Shown in pieces: positions 8,468 through 17,511 of a stretch of DNA of 27,323 nucleotides. The notes under the pieces were generated by a model, which ran no database searches, was not told the DNA's origin, and saw only the letters and a list, made by a program, of their open reading frames with translations. A program made the position numbers and the translations under genes. Source of the DNA: CAYTCZ01 sp964436315 (GTDB lineage: Bacteria > Actinomycetota > Thermoleophilia > Gaiellales > Gaiellaceae). Within the stretch, counting starts at the first letter, position 1; each line of letters opens with the position of its first letter. Location of the stretch: NCBI GenBank assembly GCA_964436315.1, contig CAYTCZ010000050.1, positions 1 to 27,323 of the forward strand. Reading direction: 5' to 3'.

Positions 8468-9442
8468 CTACGCAACCTTGAGGACGAGCTTGCCGAAGTG
8501 CTCGCCGGATTCCAGGCGAGCATGCGCCGCCGCCGCTTCCTCGAGCGGTCGAACGCTGTCGATAACGGGGCTCCAGTCCCCGTGATGGACGCTCGCGAGC
8601 AGCCCAGCGAACTCAGAGGGGCTTCCCATTGTCGTCCCCAGGAGGGAAAACTGGCCGAAGTAAAACCCGCGCACATCGAGCTCGGCCGCCGCACCAGCGG
8701 TCGCACCAAACGTGACGACCCTGCCGCCTGGGCAAAGACAGTGCAAAGAGTCGGGCAAGGTTGCGCCCACCGAGTCGATAACGACGTCGACTCCGCCCTC
8801 GCTCACCTCACAAACAGCGTCAGGCCAATCGCTCTGCCCGTAGTCGACTCCGGCCTCAGCACCGAGATCCTTTGCGCGTTCGATCTTTTCCGAGCTCGAG
8901 GAGGTGACGAAAACCCGAGCGCCGGCCTGATGCGCAAGCTGGACGGCGATGGTGGAAACACCGCTGCCGGCACCGAGCACCAATACTGACTCGCCTTCGC
9001 GGAGCCTCGCACGGGTGAAGAGTGCTCTGTACGCCGTGAGACCTGCGAGCGGGAAGGCCGCGGCCTCCTCCCAGGAGAACCGGCTTGGTTTTCGAAACAC
9101 GTTCTCTTCGGGAACTGCCACGAGTTCGGCGTACGTACCATCGCCGGGACCGCCGAGGATCTCGAAGCCTTCGCCCGGCGCCTCGTCGGCCACTCCCCAG
9201 TTGAGCGACGGCAGGATCACGACTTCTTCGCCCGTGTCGCGCCGAACTCCGGCGCCGTCGGAGCCCAGAATCAGTGGAAGGCCATACTGGCGTGCGCCGC
9301 TACGAATCATCGTGTCGCGTCGGTTGATCGCCGCCGCACGAAGTTCAACGATTACCTCGCCAGGGCCACCGACTGGATCGGCTGCCTCGTCGAGACGAAG
9401 GACCTCAGGCCCACCGTACTCGTGCAGAACGACTGCTTGCAT
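8468..9442 (-). CDS. Zinc-free MDR-family NAD(P)H oxidoreductase
   Basis: A 324-residue medium-chain dehydrogenase/reductase, quinone-oxidoreductase-like. The start MQAVVLHEYGGPEVL is the family's standard opening and selects the ATG at 9442; in-frame extension further upstream runs through the cupin gene and is not coding. Domains: GroES-like N-terminal part (about 1-125, AAAINRRDTMIRSG), Rossmann NAD(P)-binding part with GAGSGVS at 157-163, and C-terminal return to the catalytic domain. The four-cysteine structural zinc lobe and the catalytic Cys/His are absent, so it should be a reductase of enones/quinones or similar rather than an alcohol dehydrogenase. It lies 16 bases after the cupin stop and 3 before the amidase, so co-transcription is likely. 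The real substrate is unknown. Confidence 0.9.
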   Translation of the reverse strand: MQAVVLHEYGGPEVLRLDEAADPVGGPGEVIVELRAAAINRRDTMIRSGARQYGLPLILGSDGAGVRRDTGEEVVILPSLNWGVADEAPGEGFEILGGPGDGTYAELVAVPEENVFRKPSRFSWEEAAAFPLAGLTAYRALFTRARLREGESVLVLGAGSGVSTIAVQLAHQAGARVFVTSSSSEKIERAKDLGAEAGVDYGQSDWPDAVCEVSEGGVDVVIDSVGATLPDSLHCLCPGGRVVTFGATAGAAAELDVRGFYFGQFSLLGTTMGSPSEFAGLLASVHHGDWSPVIDSVRPLEEAAAAHARLESGEHFGKLVLKVA

Positions 9443-9458
9443 GTCGGCTGCGACCGGA

Positions 9459-9860
9459 TCAGCCGCGCAACGAGTTCCAAGGCGCCTGATCGGAGACGTC
9501 TTCGAGCTCGTAGCCCCCCTCACCAATTGACGGAGCCAAGACGACAGTGAGGAGAGCGGCTGTCCCACCGGTGTTGAAAGAGGCATGCACGGTGCCGGCG
9601 TCAATGAAGACGGCATCTCCAGCCCGCAAGAGTTCGTTCTGAGTCTCGAGCCACTGTTCGATCTGCCCTTCCCGAACGTAGATGACTTCCTCCTGGTTGG
9701 GGTGGGTATGGAAGTCGTGGCCTTGTTCCGGCCCGAGACTGACGTCCATGACCGTAAGTTCCTTTGCCCCGGTATTCGACGGCCTACTGATCCAGCCCAT
9801 CTCGCCCCAATCGAGCACGTCCCTCTCGACGTCGCGCGACAGTACAAAGGTTCCACCCAT
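9459..9860 (-). CDS. Small single-domain cupin protein
   Basis: A 133-residue cupin. Motif 1 is GHDFHTHPNQEEVIYVREG (His51, His53, Glu57 or Glu58) and motif 2 is GDAVFIDAGTVHASFN (His92), the usual metal-binding set. Cupins of this size act as metal-dependent enzymes or ligand sensors. The start is fixed by AAGGAGG 7 bases before the ATG at 9860, among the best ribosome binding sites in the window; upstream frame extension is antisense noise. It sits 44 bases after the PEP-hydrolase-like gene and 16 before the MDR reductase. Given its neighbours it may be an isomerase or decarboxylase step, or a small-molecule sensor; the sequence does not decide. Confidence 0.88.
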   Translation of the reverse strand: MGGTFVLSRDVERDVLDWGEMGWISRPSNTGAKELTVMDVSLGPEQGHDFHTHPNQEEVIYVREGQIEQWLETQNELLRAGDAVFIDAGTVHASFNTGGTAALLTVVLAPSIGEGGYELEDVSDQAPWNSLRG

Positions 9861-9904
9861 TTCGATCCTCCTTAGTCTGGGCTCTCCATCAAGGCGGTTT
9901 CTGA

Positions 9905-10726
9905 CTAAACCGGGATCGCCTTGAACCGCTTCATGTTCTCGGTCATTGCGACCTCCGTGGGAAGCCGCTCCATGCTCGAGGCACCGAAGAAGCCAACGAC
10001 GCCGTCTGTTCGCTCCAGCACGTAGGCGGCATCGTCCGGCTCGGCGATCGGACCACCGTGGCACAGGACGAGCACGTCGGGATTGACCTCTTTTGCAGCG
10101 TCGTGCATCTGCTGGATCAGCTCCACGCTCTCGTCCAGAGTCTTCGCCGTCGCCGCGCCGATCGTCCCCTTCGTCGTGAGACCCATGTGAGGCACGAGCA
10201 CGTCCGCTCCTGCGTCGGCCAGCGCCTTCGCCTCGTCCACCGTGAACGCGTACGGACACGTGACCATGTCGAGCTCGTGCGCCGTGCGGATCATGTCGAC
10301 CTCGAGGTCAAACCCCATCCCCGTCTCCTCGAGATTCTGGCGGTAGTGACCGTCCATCAGGCCGACCGTCGGAAAGTTCTGGATCCCGGAGAAGCCGATC
10401 GAGCGAAGCTCCTCGAGGAACACGGGCATGAGCCGGAAGGGATCCGTGCCGCAGACCCCTGCCATCACCGGCGTGTCCTCGACGACGGGGAGCACCTCCG
10501 AAGCCATCTCGACCACGATCGCGTTTGCGTCCCCGTACGGCATGAGTCCCGCCAACGAGCCGCGGCCCGCCATCCGATACCGGCCCGAGTTGTAGATGAT
10601 GATCAAATCCACGCCGCCGGCCTCGGCGCATTTGGCCGACAGACCCGTGCCGGCTCCCGCCCCGATAATCGGCCTTCCCGCCTCGACCTGCGCTCGCAGA
10701 CGGGCAAGCACGTCCTTCCTGGTCAC
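9905..10726 (-). CDS. PEP-hydrolase-like TIM-barrel protein
   Basis: A 273-residue protein of the PEP_hydrolase-like TIM-barrel family (PF09370 as I recall it). Typical opening segments are visible: IGAGAGTGLSAKCAEAGG, IIIYNSGRYRMAGRGSL, AGVCGTDPF, NFPTVGLMDG, and VLVPHMGLTTKGTIG near the end. The GTG at 10726 is chosen as start: GGGGAGGG lies just before it, it falls 13 bases after the previous stop, and the upstream extension overlaps the neighbour out of frame. Plant Tm-1 (tomato mosaic virus resistance protein) fuses a UPF0261 domain to a barrel of this family. Here the same pair is two adjacent genes, so the products probably work together. Named for phosphoenolpyruvate hydrolysis, but enzymatic evidence for most members is lacking. 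Confidence 0.88.
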   Translation of the reverse strand: MTRKDVLARLRAQVEAGRPIIGAGAGTGLSAKCAEAGGVDLIIIYNSGRYRMAGRGSLAGLMPYGDANAIVVEMASEVLPVVEDTPVMAGVCGTDPFRLMPVFLEELRSIGFSGIQNFPTVGLMDGHYRQNLEETGMGFDLEVDMIRTAHELDMVTCPYAFTVDEAKALADAGADVLVPHMGLTTKGTIGAATAKTLDESVELIQQMHDAAKEVNPDVLVLCHGGPIAEPDDAAYVLERTDGVVGFFGASSMERLPTEVAMTENMKRFKAIPV

Positions 10727-10739
10727 GCCGACCCTCCCC

Positions 10740-11954
10740 TCACTTCGTCCCCTCGTACAGCTCGTGAAGACGATCGGCCATGGCTCTCGCAAACTCAGGA
10801 TCGTTGACATCCGTGTCGAACTCATTGACCTCGACACTCGCGTCGAGCCCGTCCTTGAGCGTTGAGATCAGGGCCTCGTCGGCTTCCGGGTCGTAGAACG
10901 CTTGTCCCTCGGTCGCGATCATCGACACGCCCTTGAGCGGGATGAAAAGGCTGACGGGCCCCTTCGCCGCATTGAGCTTTCGCGCGATCCTCATGCCCAG
11001 TTCCGCGCACTCATCGGGGGTCGTTCGCATCAGCGTGACGGTCGGATTGTGCTTGTAGAGATTGCGGTCACGAAACTCGGGCGGAACGCTCTCGATCGGA
11101 CCGAAGTTGACCATGTCGAGAGCACCGAGCGAGACAACCTGCGGGATTCCGAGCTGCCCCGCCACCTCGAGCCGATCCGGTGCCGCCGGAAATACTCCGC
11201 CGACCAGTTCATCGCACAGCTCGGTGGTTGTCACGTCGAGCATCGCGGTGATGAAGCCGCCCTTTGCAAGCGCTTCCATGGACTCGCCCCCGGTTCCCGT
11301 CTGGTGAAAGACGAGCACCTCGTAGCCAAGTTCCTCGAGCCGCTCTCGCGCAATCGTCACGCACTGCGTCGTCACGCCGAACATCGACGCACCGACGAGC
11401 GGTCTCTCTCCGCCGAGGTCCGGCACCGTCGCCTTGGCCATACCGGCGATCGCGCCGGCAGCGTTCGACATGATCCGAGCCGAGATCTGATTGATCCCCG
11501 CGATGTCAACGACCGAGTACATCATCGTGACGTCGACGGCTCCCACGTACGGCCGCGTATCTCCTGCCGCAACGGTCGAGACCATGAGCTTCGGGACCCC
11601 GACCGGAAGTTGGCGCATGGCGTGTGTCACGAGCGAGGATCCGCCCGATCCCCCCAGACCGAGAATGCCGTCCAGCCGGCCGTCCGTGTGAAGCGTCTTG
11701 ACGATCTCGGCGGCGCCGCGCGCCATGGTCTCGACGGCGACTCCTCGGTCGCCCGCCTCGGCGAGCGCCTTCACGTCTGCGCCGACCGCGGCGGCGACCT
11801 CCGCGCGAGAGATATCCGGCTCGGTCTTCGGCTCCTCGAGGATTCCCGCGTCGACGAGCAGGACGTCAACCCCGTGCTCGCCGACACGATCGCGCAGATA
11901 CGCGTATTCCTCACCCTTTGTGTCCAGTGTTCCGACGAGTACGACCGTCGGCAT
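10740..11954 (-). CDS. Tm-1-like ATP-binding protein (UPF0261)
   Basis: A 404-residue UPF0261 / Tm-1-like protein. Family segments are seen in order: GTLDTKGEEYAYLRDRV at the N-terminus, GLGGSGGSSLVT near 98-109, STVAAGDTRPYVG, MFGVTTQCV, FHQTGTGGESMEAL, TTTELCDELVGG and VSLGALDMVNFGP. In tomato Tm-1 the equivalent region binds ATP and blocks viral replication; the bacterial role is not known to me, but it is regularly paired with the TIM-barrel family found just downstream here. GGAGGAGGGG six bases before ATG (11954) is an excellent ribosome binding site. It follows livF by 54 bases, so it is probably transcribed with the transporter, implying a role in handling the imported compound. Confidence 0.92.
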   Translation of the reverse strand: MPTVVLVGTLDTKGEEYAYLRDRVGEHGVDVLLVDAGILEEPKTEPDISRAEVAAAVGADVKALAEAGDRGVAVETMARGAAEIVKTLHTDGRLDGILGLGGSGGSSLVTHAMRQLPVGVPKLMVSTVAAGDTRPYVGAVDVTMMYSVVDIAGINQISARIMSNAAGAIAGMAKATVPDLGGERPLVGASMFGVTTQCVTIARERLEELGYEVLVFHQTGTGGESMEALAKGGFITAMLDVTTTELCDELVGGVFPAAPDRLEVAGQLGIPQVVSLGALDMVNFGPIESVPPEFRDRNLYKHNPTVTLMRTTPDECAELGMRIARKLNAAKGPVSLFIPLKGVSMIATEGQAFYDPEADEALISTLKDGLDASVEVNEFDTDVNDPEFARAMADRLHELYEGTK

Positions 11955-12008
11955 TGGGTTCCCCTCCTCCGGAGCTAGCCGGAAGATCCTAGATCATCTG
12001 TGGATTCG

Positions 12009-12723
<715 letters not shown>

Positions 12724-12737
<14 letters not shown>

Positions 12738-13565
12738 GCGACCGTCCAAGGTAGAGATCGTGGACGAGTTCATTCGCGCGAATCTGCTGTGGAGTTCCTT
12801 CGACGATGATCTCGCCGTCGTGCATCATCGTCACGTACTCGGCGACGGTGAGTGCGACGTCCATGTCGTGCTCGATCAGGAGCAACGTGATGCGGCGGTC
12901 GAGCTCGAGCAGGAGCTCCGTAAGCGATGCTCGCTCGCCAGGGGAGAGGCCGGCCGCCGGCTCGTCGAGCATCATCAACTTCGGCGATCCGGCCAGTGCC
13001 ATGCCCACCTCGAGCTGTCGCTGCTCTCCGTGTGACAGGTCTCTGACGAGGGTGCCCAGCAGCTCGGTGAGATGGACGTTGTCGGCGATCTCACGGGCCT
13101 CGTCTCGCATCTTCCTGTCACGGCCGGGCAGCTTGATCAGCGAGAAGTGGCCCTTCCGGACACCCAAGACCGACAGATACAGGTTGTCCTCGACCGAGAG
13201 ACCCAGAAAGAGCCGCGATGTTTGGAACGTTCGTGTGAGACCAATTCTCGCCCGGGCTCGAGCGGGCAGAAGCGTAACGTCTTGTCCGAAGAGCTCGATC
13301 TGGCCCTCGCTCGGATCCATCTCCCCGGAGATGACGGCGTTGGCAAATTGCCTGCACAGGACCCTACGGGAAATGGANNNNNNNNNNTGACGTTGAAGAG
13401 GGTCGTCTTGCCGGCGCCGCTCGGACCGAGGACGGCACGGCGCTCGCCGTACGCGACGTCCAAGTCGACGTCACGTACGGCGTGAACGCCGCCAAAGCGC
13501 CGGCCGATCCCCCGACAACGGAGGATCGAGCCGGCGTTTGCGTCCTGCTGCTCTGCGACGGACAT
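12724..13565 (-). CDS. livG: ABC ATPase LivG, interrupted by assembly gap
   Basis: The partner ATPase of LivF. N-terminal part (13565 down to 13388): Walker A GPSGAGKTT at 47-55, ending LFNV. C-terminal part: GEMDPSEGQI, TRTFQTSRLF, signature LSHGEQRQLE, Walker B LMMLDEPAAGLSP and switch His in LLIEHDM. The halves lie in different frames across the 10-N gap (13378-13387). If the TGACG present on both sides (13332-13336 and 13388-13392) is one locus, removing 56 bases joins them in frame as LFNV-ISGEMD, giving 261 residues, the normal LivG length. I therefore read it as an intact gene with an assembly fault, not a pseudogene. It starts 29 bases after the substrate-binding protein stop; GAGTGG precedes the ATG. 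Confidence 0.88.
13378..13387. other. 10-N scaffold gap inside livG
   Basis: Ten unknown bases. The adjoining 41 bases (13337-13377) encode nothing like LivG, while TGACG occurs on both sides exactly where the protein should be continuous. The gap length is therefore not reliable, and the 41 bases look like an erroneous contig end. Confidence 0.9.
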
Positions 13566-13594
13566 CGTCCACTCAGAGCGGGGTGTCCGATCGA

Positions 13595-15109
13595 CTACTC
13601 GACGGACCCCACCTCCTCGGCGTTTCCGACCCAAGGCAGCTCGACATCCTGATCGCAGGCCGGATTCTCGCGATCGGGTGGGGGTGTCTCCGGCGTAAAC
13701 ACTCCGCCGAAGGCCTGTGTCACCGCTGGGACCTTCCAGACGGTAGTGACTCCTTCAGCTGAGACGATCTTGACGAAGTTGTCCTGGATCGCCTGGCGGT
13801 TCTCGTCCAGGCTCACCGGACCGAATGCAGCATCCTCTAGGACCAGATTCGACATCGCCTCACGGAACGACGCATGACCGTCCTCCTCGAGCACTCCGCC
13901 AGTCTCCTCGAGAGCACGGGCCATCGCCTCAGCGGCGTTGTAGTAGTTGTAGACGAACACGCTCGCTGCGGCGTCGGCGATCGACGGATAGACCTCGGCC
14001 ACGAAGTCGAAGTAGGCCTGGGCCTCGGGCGTCGTTGCATCGCCCCAGATCGAGTCGGCCGCCGCAACGCCCTCCAGACGCCCACCGAACTCCGGAACGA
14101 GGAGGGGATCGGCGAAGAACAGGTTGCCGGTGAACTTCGAAGCATCGATCGGGCCGACGACGTCCTCGTAGGCCTTCAGGAACGGGATGAGACCCGCACC
14201 GCCGACGGCTGAGAAGACGTTGTCATCCGGGCTGATCTGGGCGGCGAAGGACGTGTAGTCCGTCTCGCCCAGCGCCGGCCAGATCCGGTTCGTGATCTCT
14301 CCGCCGGCTGCGCAGAACTCGGCGATGAAGCCCGCGGCCGACGTATAGGCGAAGCTGTAGTCGTCCGCGACCGTGACGGCGGTATCCCAACCGAGGACGT
14401 TCCTCGCGTAGTCGCCGAGACCGGCCGACCACTGCGCGCCGTCCGAGTTCCAGCGGAAGAAGTTCGGCGACTGCACCTTCAGCGTCGTATCCTGCGCGCC
14501 CGAGGTTCCGTTGATGAACGTCGTCTCGGGATGCTCGAGAGAGTAGTTCGCGACGGCGATTCCCTCGTCACCCGAAAGCGGGCCGATCAGGATCTCGGCG
14601 CCGAGTTCCTCGACCAGGCGTCTGGTCTCCTCGATCGCCTTCTCGGGGGTATCGTCCGAACAACCGTAGCCGACGATCTCGATGGGTCGACCGGCAATGA
14701 CTGCTCCGTCAAGCCCATCGGTCGGATTCTCTCCGGACGGGGTTGCTCCTCGCGCTACCAGCGGGAGCTGGGCACCGCCGATGTCATGCTCGAACCAGGC
14801 ACCGAACGCACCCTCACAGTCGGACAGGATTCCCAACAGAATCGGGTCGCCGTCTGCGGCTGCCGGTTCCTCGGCCGGCGCAGGCTCTTCGGCCGTCTCA
14901 GCGGGCTCGGCCGGGGCCGGCTCTTCGGCCGGGGCCGCCGGCTCAGCCGGTTCGGCGGGTTCGGCCGGTGCTGGTTCGGCCGTATCATCATCGCCGCCAC
15001 AAGCTCCGACGGCGAGTCCGAGGCCAAGTACGAGCACGCCCAAGAGCAGCATGTACCGATATCGGTGCAGGAGCGACTTCACGCCGCCCTCCTTGACATT
15101 CTCTTCCAT
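13595..15109 (-). CDS. Liv-type substrate-binding lipoprotein of the operon
   Basis: A 504-residue ligand-binding lipoprotein for the LivHMGF importer. Hydrophobic segment about 19-36, lipobox VGAC with Cys37, then a Pro-Ala-Glu repeat tether (about 44-86), and the type I periplasmic-binding fold from about 88 (DPILLGILSDCEGAFGAWF) onward. Its ligand domain is paralogous to the one at 2303-3841, while the tether differs in composition. It lies between livM and livG. Two starts are possible: ATG 15109 with AGGAGG five bases upstream, and an internal GTG (residue 10) with its own GGAGG; the second gives a shorter, more usual signal peptide. Ligand unknown: nothing visible distinguishes amino acid, amide or carboxylate binding. 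Confidence 0.92.
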   Translation of the reverse strand: MEENVKEGGVKSLLHRYRYMLLLGVLVLGLGLAVGACGGDDDTAEPAPAEPAEPAEPAAPAEEPAPAEPAETAEEPAPAEEPAAADGDPILLGILSDCEGAFGAWFEHDIGGAQLPLVARGATPSGENPTDGLDGAVIAGRPIEIVGYGCSDDTPEKAIEETRRLVEELGAEILIGPLSGDEGIAVANYSLEHPETTFINGTSGAQDTTLKVQSPNFFRWNSDGAQWSAGLGDYARNVLGWDTAVTVADDYSFAYTSAAGFIAEFCAAGGEITNRIWPALGETDYTSFAAQISPDDNVFSAVGGAGLIPFLKAYEDVVGPIDASKFTGNLFFADPLLVPEFGGRLEGVAAADSIWGDATTPEAQAYFDFVAEVYPSIADAAASVFVYNYYNAAEAMARALEETGGVLEEDGHASFREAMSNLVLEDAAFGPVSLDENRQAIQDNFVKIVSAEGVTTVWKVPAVTQAFGGVFTPETPPPDRENPACDQDVELPWVGNAEEVGSVE

Positions 15110-15274
15110 TCACTCCTCCTTTCGAGGTCGCCCTAACCTCATTCATTCAGGTCGCGTCACACGACCCACTTTGAACCCAGAGATCCTCTCAGACCTCCTT
15201 CGATCTCTGCCCTCCTCCGCGAAGTCGGGCTCGAAACTCTAGACGCGCGAGCGGCGAAAAAGTTGGAGATCGAC
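15110..15274. other. livM to binding-protein spacer
   Basis: A 165-base spacer, long for this operon. I see no open frame worth reporting. Near 15152-15168 a short inverted repeat, GGTCG and CGACC around a 7-base loop, could form a weak hairpin before the binding-protein gene. Such spacers often carry an internal promoter or a processing site that raises binding-protein expression, but no strong promoter can be read. Confidence 0.3.
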
Positions 15275-16312
15275 TCATTGCCTCTCCACCGCCGGCTTCG
15301 GCGGCTCGTCCTTTCTCCAAGTCGTCATCGCCCGCTTCCCGAAACCGCGTGCGCTCTCCCAGATCCCGAGCAGGCCGCCCGGCGAGAGTAGCACGATGAT
15401 GAGAAAGAGGATGCCGAGGAGCGTATTGAAGCGCTCGACACCGACGAAGCCGATGTCTTTCGAGTAGAACTCGAGCCAGCCAAAGGCGAAGGCCCCCACC
15501 CATGCCCCCTCGATCCAGAAGAGCCCTCCGATGACGGCGATTATGAGGACGTCGATGATGCCGCCAATGTCGACGTCACCGGGATCGATCCTCGTCCGCG
15601 ACCACACGTAGAGAATTCCTCCGAGACCGGCGATGAAAGCGGCGAAGCCCATCGCGAGCGTCCGATAGAGAAAGATGTTGTAGCCGAGTGCGCGCATTCG
15701 CGTTGGGTCATCTCGGATGCCCTGCAGGGCGATGCCGAACGGCGTTCGGACGATGTACTTGAGCAGCAGGTACACGACGAGCGCAACGCTCAGCGAGATG
15801 TAGTAGACGTTCTCTGGATCCGTTCTGGGGGTACTCACGATGTCGGGGGCATCGACGTTGTTCACGCCGCCGAAGCCCGACAACTGGGTCACCTGGCCCC
15901 AGAAGAAGAAGACCAGAACGCCGAAGGCGAGAGTGATCATGAGGAAGTAGATCCCCTCGCTGCGGGCCGCGACAGCCCCGAAGATGAGGCCGACGACCGT
16001 CGCGATCAGCAGAGCGACGACGGCCGCAACCCACGGGTTCCAGGCGGTACTGACACCTCCGTCTGCGAGGACGAGATTGGCCACGGTAAAGCCAGCGATT
16101 CCCGCGAACGCGACCTGGGCGAGCGAGACCATGCCGCCGTAGCCGGCGAGGAAGATGAGGCTGGCCGCAACGATCCCGAGAAAGAGTGCCTCGGTCAAGA
16201 TCTCGCTCAATTTGAAGTCGTTCACCAGGTAGGGAGCGATCGCGAGCAGGATGAGCGCGACCACAAGTCCTCCCCACTGCGCACCGTGTCTCTTCAGATT
16301 CGACTGCGTCAC
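15275..16312 (-). CDS. livM: Branched-chain-type ABC permease LivM
   Basis: A 345-residue inner-membrane permease with about 8-10 hydrophobic segments. Family landmarks: GYGGMVSLAQVAFAGIAGFT (about 57-76), ARSEGIYFLMITLAFG in the middle, and GGLFWIEGAWVGAFAFGW toward the C-terminus, followed by LSPGGLLGIWE. With LivH it forms the translocation channel. The GTG at 16312 is the start; it overlaps the livH stop (GTGA), so translation is probably coupled. The C-terminal tail (KRAMTTWRKDEPPKP) is basic and cytosolic. Substrate specificity is not readable from the permease. Confidence 0.94.
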   Translation of the reverse strand: MTQSNLKRHGAQWGGLVVALILLAIAPYLVNDFKLSEILTEALFLGIVAASLIFLAGYGGMVSLAQVAFAGIAGFTVANLVLADGGVSTAWNPWVAAVVALLIATVVGLIFGAVAARSEGIYFLMITLAFGVLVFFFWGQVTQLSGFGGVNNVDAPDIVSTPRTDPENVYYISLSVALVVYLLLKYIVRTPFGIALQGIRDDPTRMRALGYNIFLYRTLAMGFAAFIAGLGGILYVWSRTRIDPGDVDIGGIIDVLIIAVIGGLFWIEGAWVGAFAFGWLEFYSKDIGFVGVERFNTLLGILFLIIVLLSPGGLLGIWESARGFGKRAMTTWRKDEPPKPAVERQ

Positions 16313-17343
16313 GCCGGTCTCCCGAAGAGGCCGTACGGGCGAACGGCGAGAACGAAGACCATGACAAGGAAGGTGAACAGGATCGAGTAGTTCGTCCAGT
16401 TCTGATCACCGAAGATGAGATAGACGTCGGCGTAGCTGTCGACCATCGCGATCAACACGGCTCCCACAGCGGCACCACCAAGCGACCCCATGCCGCCGAT
16501 GATCACGACGAGCAGCGAGTTGAGGAGGAATAGGGTGTCGACCCCAGGGAGGAAGCTCGCCACGAAGCCGTACATGACACCCGCGAATGCGGCGAGCGCC
16601 GAGCCGATGAAGAATGCCGCCCCGAAGAGGACCTGGATGTTGATGCCGAGAGCCGAAACCATCTGACGGTCGTCGACGCCGGCGCGGATGATCATCCCGC
16701 TTCGGGTCTTCTTCAGCCAAAGCCAGAGCAACAGTCCGACGCCGAACGCGCAGAAGAGAATGAAGAAGCGTGGGAACGCGTAGCTCACGTTGAAGACTCT
16801 GAGATCGACGGTGTAGTCGAGAATCTCGGGCCGGCCTGGATCGAGGGCAATTCCGCCGAACTCGCGAAGCATCTGGTCGGCAAGGATGATCGAGATCGCG
16901 ATCGTGATCATCGCCTGACGAAGCTCCTGACCCTGGTTCCAACGCAGAAATGCTTGCTGAGTGAACAGACCGAACAGGCCCACCCAGATGCACGCGACGA
17001 GGACTGCAACGCCCCAGACCCAGCCAAGCTCGCGCTGGAACTGGAGCGTGATGTAACCGCCGAGCAGGAAGAACGATCCGTGCGCCATGTTGACAACCCG
17101 CATGAGGCCGAAGATGAGGGTGAAGCCGCTCGCGACGATGAAATAGAGACCTGCGAGCGTGATGCCGTTCAGCGTGACCGTCACCCAGAGCCGTGGGTTC
17201 TCGGCAGCCTTCCAGCCGACCCAGGCGAGGAAGAGGGCGATGATGCCACCGACGATGATCCGCCCCGACCACTTGACAATCTGGGCCTGAATCCGCTGTG
17301 AACGGAGTCCCCCGGTCGGGATCGCGTGGGCGTGTTCAGCCAT
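16309..17343 (-). CDS. livH: Branched-chain-type ABC permease LivH
   Basis: A 344-residue permease, first gene of the transporter array. A hydrophilic N-terminus of about 28 residues and an additional hydrophobic segment (about 29-48) precede the usual LivH core, making it some 45 residues longer than the typical 290-300. Landmarks: SGFTLIFGLMRVVNMAHGSF, FLLGGYITL, GMGSLGGAAVGAVLI and the C-terminal VRPYGLFG. ATG at 17343; GGTGA seven bases upstream is a weak ribosome binding site. It is divergent from the ThDP-enzyme gene; a possible promoter (TTGAAA, 17 bases, TAGTTT) lies in the 168-base spacer. Confidence 0.94.
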   Translation of the reverse strand: MAEHAHAIPTGGLRSQRIQAQIVKWSGRIIVGGIIALFLAWVGWKAAENPRLWVTVTLNGITLAGLYFIVASGFTLIFGLMRVVNMAHGSFFLLGGYITLQFQRELGWVWGVAVLVACIWVGLFGLFTQQAFLRWNQGQELRQAMITIAISIILADQMLREFGGIALDPGRPEILDYTVDLRVFNVSYAFPRFFILFCAFGVGLLLWLWLKKTRSGMIIRAGVDDRQMVSALGINIQVLFGAAFFIGSALAAFAGVMYGFVASFLPGVDTLFLLNSLLVVIIGGMGSLGGAAVGAVLIAMVDSYADVYLIFGDQNWTNYSILFTFLVMVFVLAVRPYGLFGRPA

Positions 17344-17389
17344 CCGTCACCAAGTCACCGATGATCGATTTTGACCCCAAGGAGATCCG

Positions 17390-17418
17390 AAACTAACAGG
17401 CAGGTCCCCTCCTTTCAA
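17390..17418 (-). promoter_or_regulatory. Possible promoter for the liv array
   Basis: On the minus strand, TTGAAA (17413-17418) and TAGTTT (17390-17395) are separated by 17 bases, about 47 bases before the livH ATG. The -35 match is good and the -10 match poor (3 of 6), so this is a candidate only. Confidence 0.3.
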
Positions 17419-17444
17419 CGACGACGAAATAAGGCGGGGAGAAG

Positions 17445-17471
17445 TTGGCGAACTCGACGGCCGGATATGAT
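17445..17471 (+). promoter_or_regulatory. Possible promoter for the ThDP enzyme
   Basis: TTGGCG (17445-17450) and TATGAT (17466-17471) with a 15-base spacer, shorter than ideal. The -10 element is good. Transcription from here would give a leader of about 35 bases ending in the strong GGAGGGG ribosome binding site before the ATG at 17512. With the opposing candidate it would form a divergent promoter pair about 27 bases apart. Confidence 0.3.
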
Positions 17472-17511
17472 CGCGTGGGAGGACCGCGGGTAAGCGAGGA
17501 GGGGATGTGAA

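Noticed and set aside
9443..9856. N-terminal extension of the MDR reductase
   Set aside because: It runs out of frame through the cupin gene; the family start is at 9442.
9861..10259. N-terminal extension of the cupin
   Set aside because: Antisense-like low-complexity Arg/Gly sequence over the TIM-barrel gene; a strong ribosome binding site fixes the start at 9860.
10902..11978. 358-codon plus-strand open frame opposite the UPF0261 gene
   Set aside because: Antisense of a well-conserved protein; composition rich in Arg, His and Asp with no motif.
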